From contig JALUWM010000141.1 of assembly GCA_027019465.1 (NCBI GenBank), positions 1-32,105 on the forward strand: DNA of 32,105 nucleotides, read 5' to 3'. The stretch is from Campylobacterales bacterium (GTDB lineage Bacteria > Campylobacterota > Campylobacteria > Campylobacterales > Nautiliaceae). Under the pieces are notes generated by a model that was not told the DNA's origin, ran no database searches, and saw only the letters and a list, made by a program, of their open reading frames with translations. Every line of letters begins with the position of its first letter. The first letter of the stretch is position 1. Below are positions 1-8,971 of this stretch, piece after piece. A program made the position numbers and the translations under genes.

Positions 1-676
1 TTTTGAACCAAAACTCAGTTTTTATGGAGGAGACGCTATAGTCGCCGGTCATCTGCCAATGGCTGTTGGATGTGCGTATGCCAGAAAACTTCAAAATGAA
101 AAAGCTGGTGTTTTTGCAATTTTTGGAGACGGGGCAAGTAATGCGGGAGCTTTTTTTGAAAGCATTAATATAGCTAGTGCATGGAAACTTCCTTTGATGT
201 TTTTTGCAGAAAATAACTACTACGCAATAGGAACTAACATATCTTGGGTATGTCCTTTTACAGATTTAAAAGAAAAAGCCAGAAATTATATGCCAACTTT
301 CACATGTGACGGAATGGATGTTTGCGATGTTTACAATACTGTAACTAAAGCAAAAGAGATTATAGAAAACGGACTTGGCCCTGTATTTGTAGAAGCAAAA
401 ACATACAGATATGAAGGTCATTCTATGAGTGATGCAGGAAAATACAGAAGCGAAGAAGAACTTGAAAATTTTAAAAGAAAAGACCCTATTAAAAATTTAA
501 AGAAAAAAGCTATTGAAAGCGGATTAGTTGATGAAAAATACTTTAATGCTCTTGATGCAAAAGTTGAAGCAGTAATAAACGAAGCAGTGGAATTTGCTAA
601 AAATTCTCCGGAACCTGAAATTGAAGAAGCATTTGAAGATGTATTTTGTAAGGAGTGTGAAAATGCTATATCGTGA
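1..676 (+). CDS. pdhA: Pyruvate dehydrogenase E1 component alpha subunit (5' truncated by window edge)
   Basis: Frame 2 is open from base 2 (FEPKLSFYGGDAIVAGHLPMAVGCAYA...), so the ATG at 59 is internal. TPP-binding motif GDGASNAGAFFESINIASAWKLPLMFFAENNYYAIGT and the ...YEGHSMSD motif are present. Confidence 0.93.
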   Translation, partial: FEPKLSFYGGDAIVAGHLPMAVGCAYARKLQNEKAGVFAIFGDGASNAGAFFESINIASAWKLPLMFFAENNYYAIGTNISWVCPFTDLKEKARNYMPTFTCDGMDVCDVYNTVTKAKEIIENGLGPVFVEAKTYRYEGHSMSDAGKYRSEEELENFKRKDPIKNLKKKAIESGLVDEKYFNALDAKVEAVINEAVEFAKNSPEPEIEEAFEDVFCKECENAIS

Positions 677-1637
677 GGCGTTAAACAAAGCCATAGATGA
701 ATGTATGGCTGAAGATGAAAGTGTAATTATTTTAGGTGAAGATGTAGGAAGATACGGCGGAAGTTACAGGGTAAGTGAAGGCCTTTTTAGTAAATACGGG
801 GAAAAAAGAGTAATTGATACACCAATAGCAGAACTTAGTATCGTAGGAAATTCCGTAGGAATGGCTATTGCCGGGCTTAGACCCATAGCTGAAATTATGA
901 CAGAAAATTTTTCTCTTTTAGCAATGGACCCTGTTATAAACCACGCGGCAAAATTACGATATATGAGCGGCGGGAAAATAACAATGCCTCTTGTTGTAAG
1001 AATGCCAGGAGGTGTTTCAAGACAGCTTGCGGCACAACACAGCGAAAGTTATGAAAATTTATTTACCTCAACTCCGGGTCTTATTGTTCTTAGTGCAAGT
1101 AATGCCACTTATGCTTATCACGCTTTAAAATGGGCTATAAAATCAAACGACCCTGTAATTTTCTTAGAACACGAACTGCTTTATCCAATGGAGATGGAAT
1201 TTAAAGAAATTGAAAATTTTGACCCATTCAAAGCAGAAGTTGTAAAAGAGGGAAAAGATTTAACAATTATTACTTATCTAAAAATGAGATACGATGTTCT
1301 TGAAGCCGAAAAAGAACTAAGCAAAGCCGGGATTGATGCTGAAATTATAGACTTAAATTCACTTAGACCTCTTGATATTGAAACTATTGCTAAATCCATT
1401 AAAAAAACAAAAAAATGTGTAATAGTCGAAGAAGACCACAAAACCGGTGGAATGGGAGCGGAAGTAGTCTCTCAAATTATGGAAAATTGTTTTTATGATT
1501 TAGATGCACCAGTTTTAAGAATTGCAGGAGAGGATGTCCCTATTCCATATAACAGAAAACTAGAACTCTCAACCATTCCAACACCGGATAAAATAGTTTC
1601 TAAAATTTTAGATTGGAAGGCTCAAAATGGAATATAA
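663..1637 (+). CDS. pdhB: Pyruvate dehydrogenase E1 component beta subunit
   Basis: MLYREALNKAIDECMAEDESVIILGEDVGRYGGSYRVSEGL...; AAGGAG SD at about 650. The ORF-track start at 594 is too early: the protein family begins near MLYREAL, giving a 14 nt overlap with E1alpha. Confidence 0.92.
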   Translation: MLYREALNKAIDECMAEDESVIILGEDVGRYGGSYRVSEGLFSKYGEKRVIDTPIAELSIVGNSVGMAIAGLRPIAEIMTENFSLLAMDPVINHAAKLRYMSGGKITMPLVVRMPGGVSRQLAAQHSESYENLFTSTPGLIVLSASNATYAYHALKWAIKSNDPVIFLEHELLYPMEMEFKEIENFDPFKAEVVKEGKDLTIITYLKMRYDVLEAEKELSKAGIDAEIIDLNSLRPLDIETIAKSIKKTKKCVIVEEDHKTGGMGAEVVSQIMENCFYDLDAPVLRIAGEDVPIPYNRKLELSTIPTPDKIVSKILDWKAQNGI

Positions 1638-2871
1638 AGTCGTAATGCCCGTTTTATCCGATACAATGGATAAAGGAAAACTTGTTAAATGGTATGTAAG
1701 TGAGGGGCAATATGTAAATGAAGGGGATAAAATAGCCGAAGTTGAGAGTGACAAAGCCACAATGGATATTCAAACTTTTAAAAGCGGAATTGTAAAAAAA
1801 CTGCTTGTTAAAGAAAGCGATGAAGTTCCTGTTAAATCTGTTATAGCAATAATTGACACAGAAGCTAAGAAAATTAAAAGTGAAAAAGAAAGTTCTAAGG
1901 AACAAATTTCAGATTCCAATGAAAGAAACAAAAAAGAAAGTGCTGAAATAAAAACTCAAAACTCAACACTCAACACTCAAAGCCCATCAACCCATCCAAT
2001 CTTCCACCCATCCACTCATAAACCCCTCATCCCATCCACTCTTCCAAAGGGTTCCGCTTCCCCTGCGGCTAAAAAGTTAGCCGGAGAATATAATATCGAT
2101 ATAGAAAAACTACAAAAAAACGGCTCTCTTCCAATCCCTGCACACGAAGAAGATATAAATGAGTTTATTTTAAAAAGATATTTCACTCCAGCTGCTCTAA
2201 AACTTCTTAAAGAGTACAAAATCGATGAAAATGAATTTAAATTAGACCATAAAATTACTAAAATTGAAGTTTTAGAGTATATAAAAGAAAATAATATTCC
2301 AAAAATAACTCCCCTAACACCAAATCAAAAAGCTGTTATCAAAACTGTTGAAAATGCAATAACTAAACCTACTTATTTTATTTTTGATGAAATAGAAGTT
2401 ACTAAAAAAGAAGGCATTAAATTAACAGCTCTTTTAATTAAAGCCTTGGCTAATGCAATGCAGGAAAGTCCGTTAACAAGAAGCATTATTAAAGATGATA
2501 TAATTTTAACCTACCCGGCTTCTAATATCTCTATTGCGGTATCTCGCGATGAGGGGCTTTATATGTGCGTTATCAAAAATGCCGAAGAAAAAAATCTTGA
2601 AGAAATAAACGAATGGCTAAAGACAATAAAAACAAAAAGATTAAGTATTGAAGATTTAAGCGGTTCTACTTTTGGAATAAGCAATCTTGGAATGTTTAAT
2701 ATAGAAAGATTTAATGCTTTAATTAACGATAAAGATGCCGGAATTGCGGCATTTGGAAGTTTAACTCAGGGAAAAATAAAAGTAACATTTACCCTAGACC
2801 ATAGAATTTTAAACGGAGTTGAAGGTGCTAAATTTATTAATAATTTTAAAAAGGAGATAAAAAATGTATGA
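1627..2871 (+). CDS. pdhC: Dihydrolipoamide acyltransferase (PDH E2): lipoyl domain, repetitive linker, E3-binding-like region, catalytic domain
   Basis: Lipoyl domain VMPVLSDTMDKGKLVKWYVSEGQYVNEGDKIAEVESDKATMDI; catalytic-domain end TFTLDHRILNGVEGAKFINNF; positional fit between E1beta and E3. Confidence 0.92.
   Translation: MEYKVVMPVLSDTMDKGKLVKWYVSEGQYVNEGDKIAEVESDKATMDIQTFKSGIVKKLLVKESDEVPVKSVIAIIDTEAKKIKSEKESSKEQISDSNERNKKESAEIKTQNSTLNTQSPSTHPIFHPSTHKPLIPSTLPKGSASPAAKKLAGEYNIDIEKLQKNGSLPIPAHEEDINEFILKRYFTPAALKLLKEYKIDENEFKLDHKITKIEVLEYIKENNIPKITPLTPNQKAVIKTVENAITKPTYFIFDEIEVTKKEGIKLTALLIKALANAMQESPLTRSIIKDDIILTYPASNISIAVSRDEGLYMCVIKNAEEKNLEEINEWLKTIKTKRLSIEDLSGSTFGISNLGMFNIERFNALINDKDAGIAAFGSLTQGKIKVTFTLDHRILNGVEGAKFINNFKKEIKNV
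1954..2046 (+). repeat. Heptanucleotide tandem repeat (ACTCAA[A/C])x4 followed by CCCATCCA-like degenerate repeats
   Basis: 1954-1981 reads ACTCAAA ACTCAAC ACTCAAC ACTCAAA, followed by CCCATCAA/CCCATCCA/CACCCATCCACTC/CATCCCATCCACTC. Only one G (1982) occurs between 1946 and 2048. Confidence 0.85.
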
Positions 2872-4153
2872 TGTAATTTGTATAGGAGGTGGTTTAAATT
2901 ATCCAGCCGCCGTTGTTTTAGCTAAAAGCGGACTAAAAGTTGCTTTAATAGAAAAAGATTTAAATCACTTAGGAGGAACTTGTCTTAATGAAGGATGTAT
3001 TCCATCTAAAAATCTTTTACATAGAGCCAAAACAGTTGTAGAATCAAGCGAAGATGTATTTAAAACAAAAGCTGTAATTGATTTTGACAAACTTCACAAA
3101 AAAACGGCTAAAAATCTTGAAAATAATAGAAAAGGTATTATAGCCCAATGTAAGACAAACGGTATTGAAGTAATTGAAGGTGAAGGATTTGTAGTTGATG
3201 AAGGTGTTAAAGTAAATGACAAAATATTAAATGCAAAAAATATAATAATAGGAACAGGTGCAAGCCCTAGAATTCCTGAGGGAATAGAAGTGGATAGAAA
3301 AAGAATTATAACTTCAAAAGAAGCCCTAACTCTAAACCCTCCAAAAGAACTTACAATTTATGGAAGCGGTGCTATAGGCCTTGAAATGGCGGGACTTTTT
3401 GCAAGCGCCGGAACTAAAGTCAATTTAATCTTTAGACACGAGCATATTTCAAAAAAAATGAATAATGACATTATGCTAACTATTGAAAAAGACCTTAAAG
3501 ATTTAGGAGTAAATTTACTCCCTAACACATCTATTCAAAAAGCCGTTACTAAAAACAATAAAGTACATATCACAACAAATAACGGAGAATTAGAGAGCGA
3601 ATATCTGCTTGTAGCAACAGGAAGAGTTGCAAACACAAGTGTCATCAAAACAGACAAAATAAAAATCTCAAGAGCTATTGATACAAATGAATATTTTGAA
3701 ACCTCTTTAAGCGGTGTTTATGCAATAGGAGACTGTAACGGCAAACTAATGTTAGCCCACGCGGCAAGAGCCCAGGCTCTAAATGTGGCTAATCAAATTT
3801 TGGGTAAAAAAGAAGTTTTAAATTTAGATAATATTCCAAAATTCATCTATACAATGCCTTTAAGTTATGCTAGTGTAGGAATTACAACCCAAAATTCTTA
3901 CAGCTTCCCTATTTCTCATTTAGGAATTTCAAGAAGTATGCTTGATGATGATAGAGGAACTGTTATTATATATGTTGATGAGGAAGATTTCTTAAAAGGA
4001 GCTAAAATACTAGCTCCAAATGCAGAAGAGCTTATAAGTATTTTTGCAACTGCCTTGTCCGGTGAAATGGATATTGCTACAATGGAAAAAACTGTTTTTC
4101 CTCATCCGACATACAGTGAAGTAATAGACAGAGTAATAAGGAGGGTTAAATGA
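2864..4153 (+). CDS. lpdA: Dihydrolipoyl dehydrogenase (E3)
   Basis: FAD motif DVICIGGGLNYPAAVVLAKSG, redox disulfide GGTCLNEGCIPSKN, second GxGxxG (YGSGAIGLEMAG), C-terminal HPTYSE. Confidence 0.93.
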   Translation: MYDVICIGGGLNYPAAVVLAKSGLKVALIEKDLNHLGGTCLNEGCIPSKNLLHRAKTVVESSEDVFKTKAVIDFDKLHKKTAKNLENNRKGIIAQCKTNGIEVIEGEGFVVDEGVKVNDKILNAKNIIIGTGASPRIPEGIEVDRKRIITSKEALTLNPPKELTIYGSGAIGLEMAGLFASAGTKVNLIFRHEHISKKMNNDIMLTIEKDLKDLGVNLLPNTSIQKAVTKNNKVHITTNNGELESEYLLVATGRVANTSVIKTDKIKISRAIDTNEYFETSLSGVYAIGDCNGKLMLAHAARAQALNVANQILGKKEVLNLDNIPKFIYTMPLSYASVGITTQNSYSFPISHLGISRSMLDDDRGTVIIYVDEEDFLKGAKILAPNAEELISIFATALSGEMDIATMEKTVFPHPTYSEVIDRVIRRVK

Positions 4154-6810
4154 AAACAGAAGATTATGCAAAAATCCCCTCTTCAAAAGTTGCCACTGAA
4201 TTTCAAACCGATATAAACAAAGGTTTAAACACTGAAGAGGCTAAAGAGAGACTAAAAAAGTATGGATATAATGAAATTCCTGAATACAAAGAACCTTTGT
4301 GGCACAGGATTTTTAGAAGATTTTGGGGACCTATTCCATGGATGATTGAAGTTGCGGCGATTCTTAGTGCAATAGTAAGACACTGGGAAGATTTTACAAT
4401 TATTATGATAATGCTTCTTGTAAATGCAGGGCTTGATTTTTATCAAGAACACAAAGCCCTAAACGCAATAGATGCCCTAAAAGAAAAACTTGCCAAAAAA
4501 GCCTTGGTATTAAGAGATGGCAAATGGGTTGAAATCTTAGCAAAAGAAATAGTCCCGGGAGACATTGTAAAAATAAAAATCGGAGATATTATTCCAGCCG
4601 ATATGAAACTAATAGGCGGTGGAGATTTCCTATCAATTGACCAGTCAGCCCTTACGGGGGAAAGTTTGCCAGTAACTAAAAAACCAGAAGATATAGTCTA
4701 TTCAAATTCAATAGTAAAACAAGGTGAAATGCTTGGTATTGCGGTAGGAACAGGACTTAATACATATTTTGGAACAACCGTTAAACTTGTTGCAAAAGCA
4801 GAAAAAAACCAAAGAAGTCATTTCCAACAAATGGTTATTGATGTAGGTAACTTCTTAATTCTTGTTACTGTTGTTTTAGTTGCTATTATAATTTTTTACG
4901 GGGTAAAAAGACACGAAAATATATTTGAACTTTTAGAATTCTCACTTATTTTAACTGTTGCGGCAATTCCTGTTGCACTTCCTACAGTATTAACTGTTGT
5001 AATGGCAGTAGGTGCATTAAATCTAGCTAAAAAACAAGCTATTGTAAGTAGACTTGCAGCAATGGAAGAGTTAGCGGGAATGGATATTCTATGTTCAGAC
5101 AAAACAGGAACACTTACACAAAACAAAATGACTGTGGGTGAACCTTTTACATTTGAGAGCAAACCGGAAGATTTGTTTACTTATGCAATCATTGCTTCAA
5201 AAAAAGAAAATAACGACCCTATTGAAAAACCGATTTTTGAATGGGCAGATAAAAACAACCTAAAGATTTCTCAGTTTAAACTTGATAAATTTGTTCCTTT
5301 TGACCCGGTAATCAAAAGAACAGAAGCTTATGTAGAAATAAACGGAGAAAAAATAGTTGCTACAAAAGGTGCTCCTCAGGTAATTATTGAAATGTCAAAT
5401 TTAACAGATGAAGAAAAAGAAACCATTTATAAAAAAGTAGAAGAATTTGCCCAAGATGGCTTTAGAGCTTTAGGAGTAGCTTTCAAAAAAGAGGGTGAAG
5501 ACAAATTCACATTTCTTGGAATTATTCCACTCTTTGACCCGCCTAGAGTTGATTCAAAACAGGCTATCAGTGAAGCTCACGATAAAGGCGTTGAAGTTAA
5601 AATGGTTACAGGTGACAATGTAGCCGTTGCAAAATATATTTCAAAAATTCTTGGAATAGGACAAAATATATATTCAATAAAAGAGCTTAAAAATGAAACT
5701 TATGATGAATATATTGTTTTAGCAGAGGTTATAAGCGAAGCTTTATTGAAAACTATGAATCTAAGCGATGAAGATATTAAGAAAAAAACAAACACCATTG
5801 TAAAAATAGTTCAGGATGAAATAGGCAAAAAACTAAAAAGAGGTGTTGTAAAAAGACACGAAAGCGAAATAGTAAAAATTATAGAACAGGCAAACGGATT
5901 TGCCGAAGTATTTCCGGAAGATAAATATTTTATCGTTGATGAACTTCAAAAAGCAGACCATATTGTAGGTATGACAGGTGATGGTGTAAATGATGCCCCG
6001 GCTCTACGTAAAGCAGATACAGGTATAGCAGTAAGCGGGGCAACTGATGCGGCAAGAGCGGCAGCTGATATTATTCTTATGGCACCTGGACTTAGAGTAA
6101 TAGTTGACGCTATAAAAGAAGCCAGAATCACATTTGAAAGAATGAAAAGTTATACAATTTACAGAATTGCAGAAACTATCAGACTTATTTTATTTATGAC
6201 TTTGGCAATTGTTATTTTTAATTTTTATCCGTTAACAGCTTTAATGATTATTCTTTTAGCATTACTTAATGATATTCCTATTATATCAATCGCATATGAT
6301 AAAACAAAAATAGCAAAAAAACCGGTCAGATGGGATATGAAAGAGATGCTGGTGTTATCAACCTGGCTTGGTGTTGCAGGGGTTTTAAGTTCATTTACAA
6401 TATTTTATATTGTAATGGCTTATGTATATCATCATCCTGTAAATCCATTTACTCCTTTAATTCCAAAATGGGTTGATATTCACGATTATAAAACATGGCT
6501 TGCATTTGTTCAAAGTGCTTTCTTTACAAAACTTGTAATGGCAGGACACTGGACAATATTCAATACAAGAACTACTGACTGGTTTTTCAAAAAACCTTGG
6601 CCTAGTAAGACATTATTAGCAGCACTTTTAGGAACAGCATTCCTTGGACTTGTTTTAGGTGTATATGGATTTGGATTAATTACTCCTATTGGCTGGAAAT
6701 GGGGTATATTCTTATTTGTTTATACAGTTGTATGGTTTGTATTTAACGATGTTGTAAAAAGAGCAGTTGTTAAATATTACAGAAAAAAAGAAGGGATTGA
6801 TGTAATATGA
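4150..6810 (+). CDS. Plasma-membrane (P3A, PMA-type) proton-pumping P-type ATPase
   Basis: TGES, DKTGTLTQNKMTVGEP, TGDN and GDGVNDAPALRKADTGIAVSGATDAARAAADI motifs. TM5 'ETIR' and TM6 'LLND' match the positions of AHA2 Arg655 and Asp684 by recall-based alignment. Confidence 0.9.
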   Translation: MKTEDYAKIPSSKVATEFQTDINKGLNTEEAKERLKKYGYNEIPEYKEPLWHRIFRRFWGPIPWMIEVAAILSAIVRHWEDFTIIMIMLLVNAGLDFYQEHKALNAIDALKEKLAKKALVLRDGKWVEILAKEIVPGDIVKIKIGDIIPADMKLIGGGDFLSIDQSALTGESLPVTKKPEDIVYSNSIVKQGEMLGIAVGTGLNTYFGTTVKLVAKAEKNQRSHFQQMVIDVGNFLILVTVVLVAIIIFYGVKRHENIFELLEFSLILTVAAIPVALPTVLTVVMAVGALNLAKKQAIVSRLAAMEELAGMDILCSDKTGTLTQNKMTVGEPFTFESKPEDLFTYAIIASKKENNDPIEKPIFEWADKNNLKISQFKLDKFVPFDPVIKRTEAYVEINGEKIVATKGAPQVIIEMSNLTDEEKETIYKKVEEFAQDGFRALGVAFKKEGEDKFTFLGIIPLFDPPRVDSKQAISEAHDKGVEVKMVTGDNVAVAKYISKILGIGQNIYSIKELKNETYDEYIVLAEVISEALLKTMNLSDEDIKKKTNTIVKIVQDEIGKKLKRGVVKRHESEIVKIIEQANGFAEVFPEDKYFIVDELQKADHIVGMTGDGVNDAPALRKADTGIAVSGATDAARAAADIILMAPGLRVIVDAIKEARITFERMKSYTIYRIAETIRLILFMTLAIVIFNFYPLTALMIILLALLNDIPIISIAYDKTKIAKKPVRWDMKEMLVLSTWLGVAGVLSSFTIFYIVMAYVYHHPVNPFTPLIPKWVDIHDYKTWLAFVQSAFFTKLVMAGHWTIFNTRTTDWFFKKPWPSKTLLAALLGTAFLGLVLGVYGFGLITPIGWKWGIFLFVYTVVWFVFNDVVKRAVVKYYRKKEGIDVI

Positions 6811-8024
6811 TAGATAAGGAACTGATTTTATTACTTATAACCGTAGCTTTTGGATTTTTAAGCGGTTTAGAAGTTAAAAATTATAAAGAACAATTCAAAC
6901 CAGAGGATTCTATTCTTATAGGTTCTACAAGAACCTACACTTTCCTAAGCCTTCTTGGCTTTTTATTTTATAAAATATCTATTTGGATTTATATTTTTGG
7001 ATTTTTTGGATTTAGTTTACTATTTTTGATATTTTATTATTTTCGACTTCAAAACAAAAAAACATCTATTTTAATGTATTTAGTAGGTGGAATTGTCTAT
7101 TCTTACGGTCCTATTTCTGTTATTTACAGTTACTGGATAGTGGCACTTGTTTTTGTATTAATAGTATTTATCCTAAATTCAAAATATACCATTCATAAAC
7201 TAACCCAACAAATAGATATAAAAGAGATAGAAACATTTAGTAAATTTTTGCTTTTAAGTATGGTTATTTTACCTCTTCTTCCAAAAACACCTATTAAATA
7301 TCTTGATATTTCAGCTTTTAAAATATGGCTGGCTGTTGTAATAATTTCTGCTATTTCATATATCAGTTATATTTTTAGTAAATTTATTTTTAAAAATAAA
7401 GGTTATTTGCTAACAGGAATTTTTGGAGGACTTTATTCATCAACTGCTACAACGGTTGTTTTAGCCAAAAAAATATCCACTGCACCAAAAGAGATAGTAA
7501 ATGCAGGAATTATTATAGCTACGGCTATGATGTATTTAAGACTTATTGTTGTTACATTTATTTTTAGCACAGAAGTTGGAAAAATAATAATAATTCCTTA
7601 TTTAATATTAGCTGTTTTAATGATTGGGATTTCTTTTATTTATTACCGCAAACAAAAAGAAACAACCACACAAATAAAAGACCAAAACCCTCTTGAACTT
7701 ACAACAGCTTTTATTTTTGCGGGACTGTTTGTTTTAATGATGGTTTTAACCAAATTTATAACAGCACATTATGGAGTAAGCGGTCTTAAAATTTTTGCTT
7801 TTATAGCAGGAGTTAGTGATATAGATCCTTTTATTTTATCTTTATTAATGGGCAAAATTCATATCAGTTTAAATGAAATTGCAGCGGCAATTTTCATAGC
7901 AACAGGAAGCAATAACATTTTAAAAGCACTTTATGCTTATATATTCGGTAAAAAAGAGACACTAAGTGCTATTTTATGGCTTTTTGTTTCCGGAGTTCTC
8001 ACCATTGCTTTAGGATTTATCTAA
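6807..8024 (+). CDS. MgtC/SapB-like N-terminus plus DUF4010 multi-pass membrane protein
   Basis: N-terminal AFGFLSGLE...GSTRTYTFLSLLGFLF resembles MgtC 'GLERE...RT..LV.LGA'. C-terminal half has 'GGLYSSTATTVVLAKK' and 'AGVSDIDPFILSLL', typical of DUF4010 proteins. Confidence 0.78.
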   Translation: MIDKELILLLITVAFGFLSGLEVKNYKEQFKPEDSILIGSTRTYTFLSLLGFLFYKISIWIYIFGFFGFSLLFLIFYYFRLQNKKTSILMYLVGGIVYSYGPISVIYSYWIVALVFVLIVFILNSKYTIHKLTQQIDIKEIETFSKFLLLSMVILPLLPKTPIKYLDISAFKIWLAVVIISAISYISYIFSKFIFKNKGYLLTGIFGGLYSSTATTVVLAKKISTAPKEIVNAGIIIATAMMYLRLIVVTFIFSTEVGKIIIIPYLILAVLMIGISFIYYRKQKETTTQIKDQNPLELTTAFIFAGLFVLMMVLTKFITAHYGVSGLKIFAFIAGVSDIDPFILSLLMGKIHISLNEIAAAIFIATGSNNILKALYAYIFGKKETLSAILWLFVSGVLTIALGFI

Positions 8025-8045
8025 AAAACAAAAAAGGAGTTAATT

Positions 8046-8951
8046 ATGTTAGAAAAATATTTACCGGCAGACGTAATGCCTGGAAAAAGGAGAAAATTTT
8101 TAAAATTAATGGATAGACTTACAAACGGTACAGGCAGACTTATGCTTTTTGCAGGTGACCAAAAGGTAGAACATTTAAACAATGATTTTTACGGCAAAGA
8201 AGTTGCAAAAGATGATGCAAATCCAAGACATCTTTTTGAAATAGCAAGCAAGGCAAAAATAGGTGTTTTTGCCACTCAAATGGGACTTATTACAAGATTT
8301 GCAAATGAATATCCTGAAATCCCATATCTTGTAAAATTAAATTCAAAAACAAACATCATTCCATACGATGAAAAAGACCCCTACTCTCAAAACTGGTTTG
8401 ACGTTGATGATGTAATTGAATTTAAAAATTACAGCGGAATAAATATCGTAGGGGTTGGTTATACGGTTTATCTTGGAAGTGAACACGAGCATAGTATGCT
8501 TAGAGAAGCCGCCGAGATTGTGCATAAAGCCCATAAAGAAGGAATGATAGCGGTTCTTTGGATGTATCCAAAAGGAAAATTCATTAAAGACGAACACGAT
8601 GCCCATTTAATAGCGGGAGCTGCGGGTGTTGCTACCTGTCTTGGGGCTGATTTTGCAAAAGTAAAAGTTCCATATGAAAATAATAAATTTAAACCTGAGC
8701 TTTTAAAAGAAGCCGTAGAGGCTGCCGGAAATACAGGAGTTTTATGTGAAGGCGGTAAAAAAATAGATGAAAAATCTTTTTTAACAGAACTTTATGAACA
8801 AATTCATATAGGAGGTTCCAGAGGAAACGGAACTGGTAGAAACATACACCAAAGAGAATTAAATGAAGCTATAAAAATGGCAAATGCTATTTATGCTATT
8901 ACAAGTGAAAATAAAAGTGTTGAAGAAGCACTTGAAATTTTAAAAAATTAA
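8046..8951 (+). CDS. Class I fructose-bisphosphate aldolase, archaeal/DhnA type
   Basis: FAGDQKVEHLN, VLWMYPKGK and GADFAKVKVPY (Schiff-base lysine region), GGSRGNGTGRNIHQR phosphate-binding region; SD aaaaggag upstream. Confidence 0.85.
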   Translation: MLEKYLPADVMPGKRRKFLKLMDRLTNGTGRLMLFAGDQKVEHLNNDFYGKEVAKDDANPRHLFEIASKAKIGVFATQMGLITRFANEYPEIPYLVKLNSKTNIIPYDEKDPYSQNWFDVDDVIEFKNYSGINIVGVGYTVYLGSEHEHSMLREAAEIVHKAHKEGMIAVLWMYPKGKFIKDEHDAHLIAGAAGVATCLGADFAKVKVPYENNKFKPELLKEAVEAAGNTGVLCEGGKKIDEKSFLTELYEQIHIGGSRGNGTGRNIHQRELNEAIKMANAIYAITSENKSVEEALEILKN

Positions 8952-8971
8952 ATAAAAAAAAGGAGTTTAAA

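Noticed and set aside
594-662. N-terminal extension MLKILRNLKLKKHLKMYFVRSVK of E1beta
   Set aside because: Out-of-frame reading of the E1alpha 3' end; a proper SD precedes the ATG at 663.
2016-2219. 67 aa minus-strand ORF
   Set aside because: Antisense to E2; arises partly from the repeat tract's lack of stops on that strand.
2785-2810. E2 catalytic motif reads DHRILNG rather than DHRxxDG, suggesting an inactive enzyme
   Set aside because: I recall Asn at this position in other active bacterial E2 proteins (e.g. DHRVINGA), so it is not evidence of inactivity.
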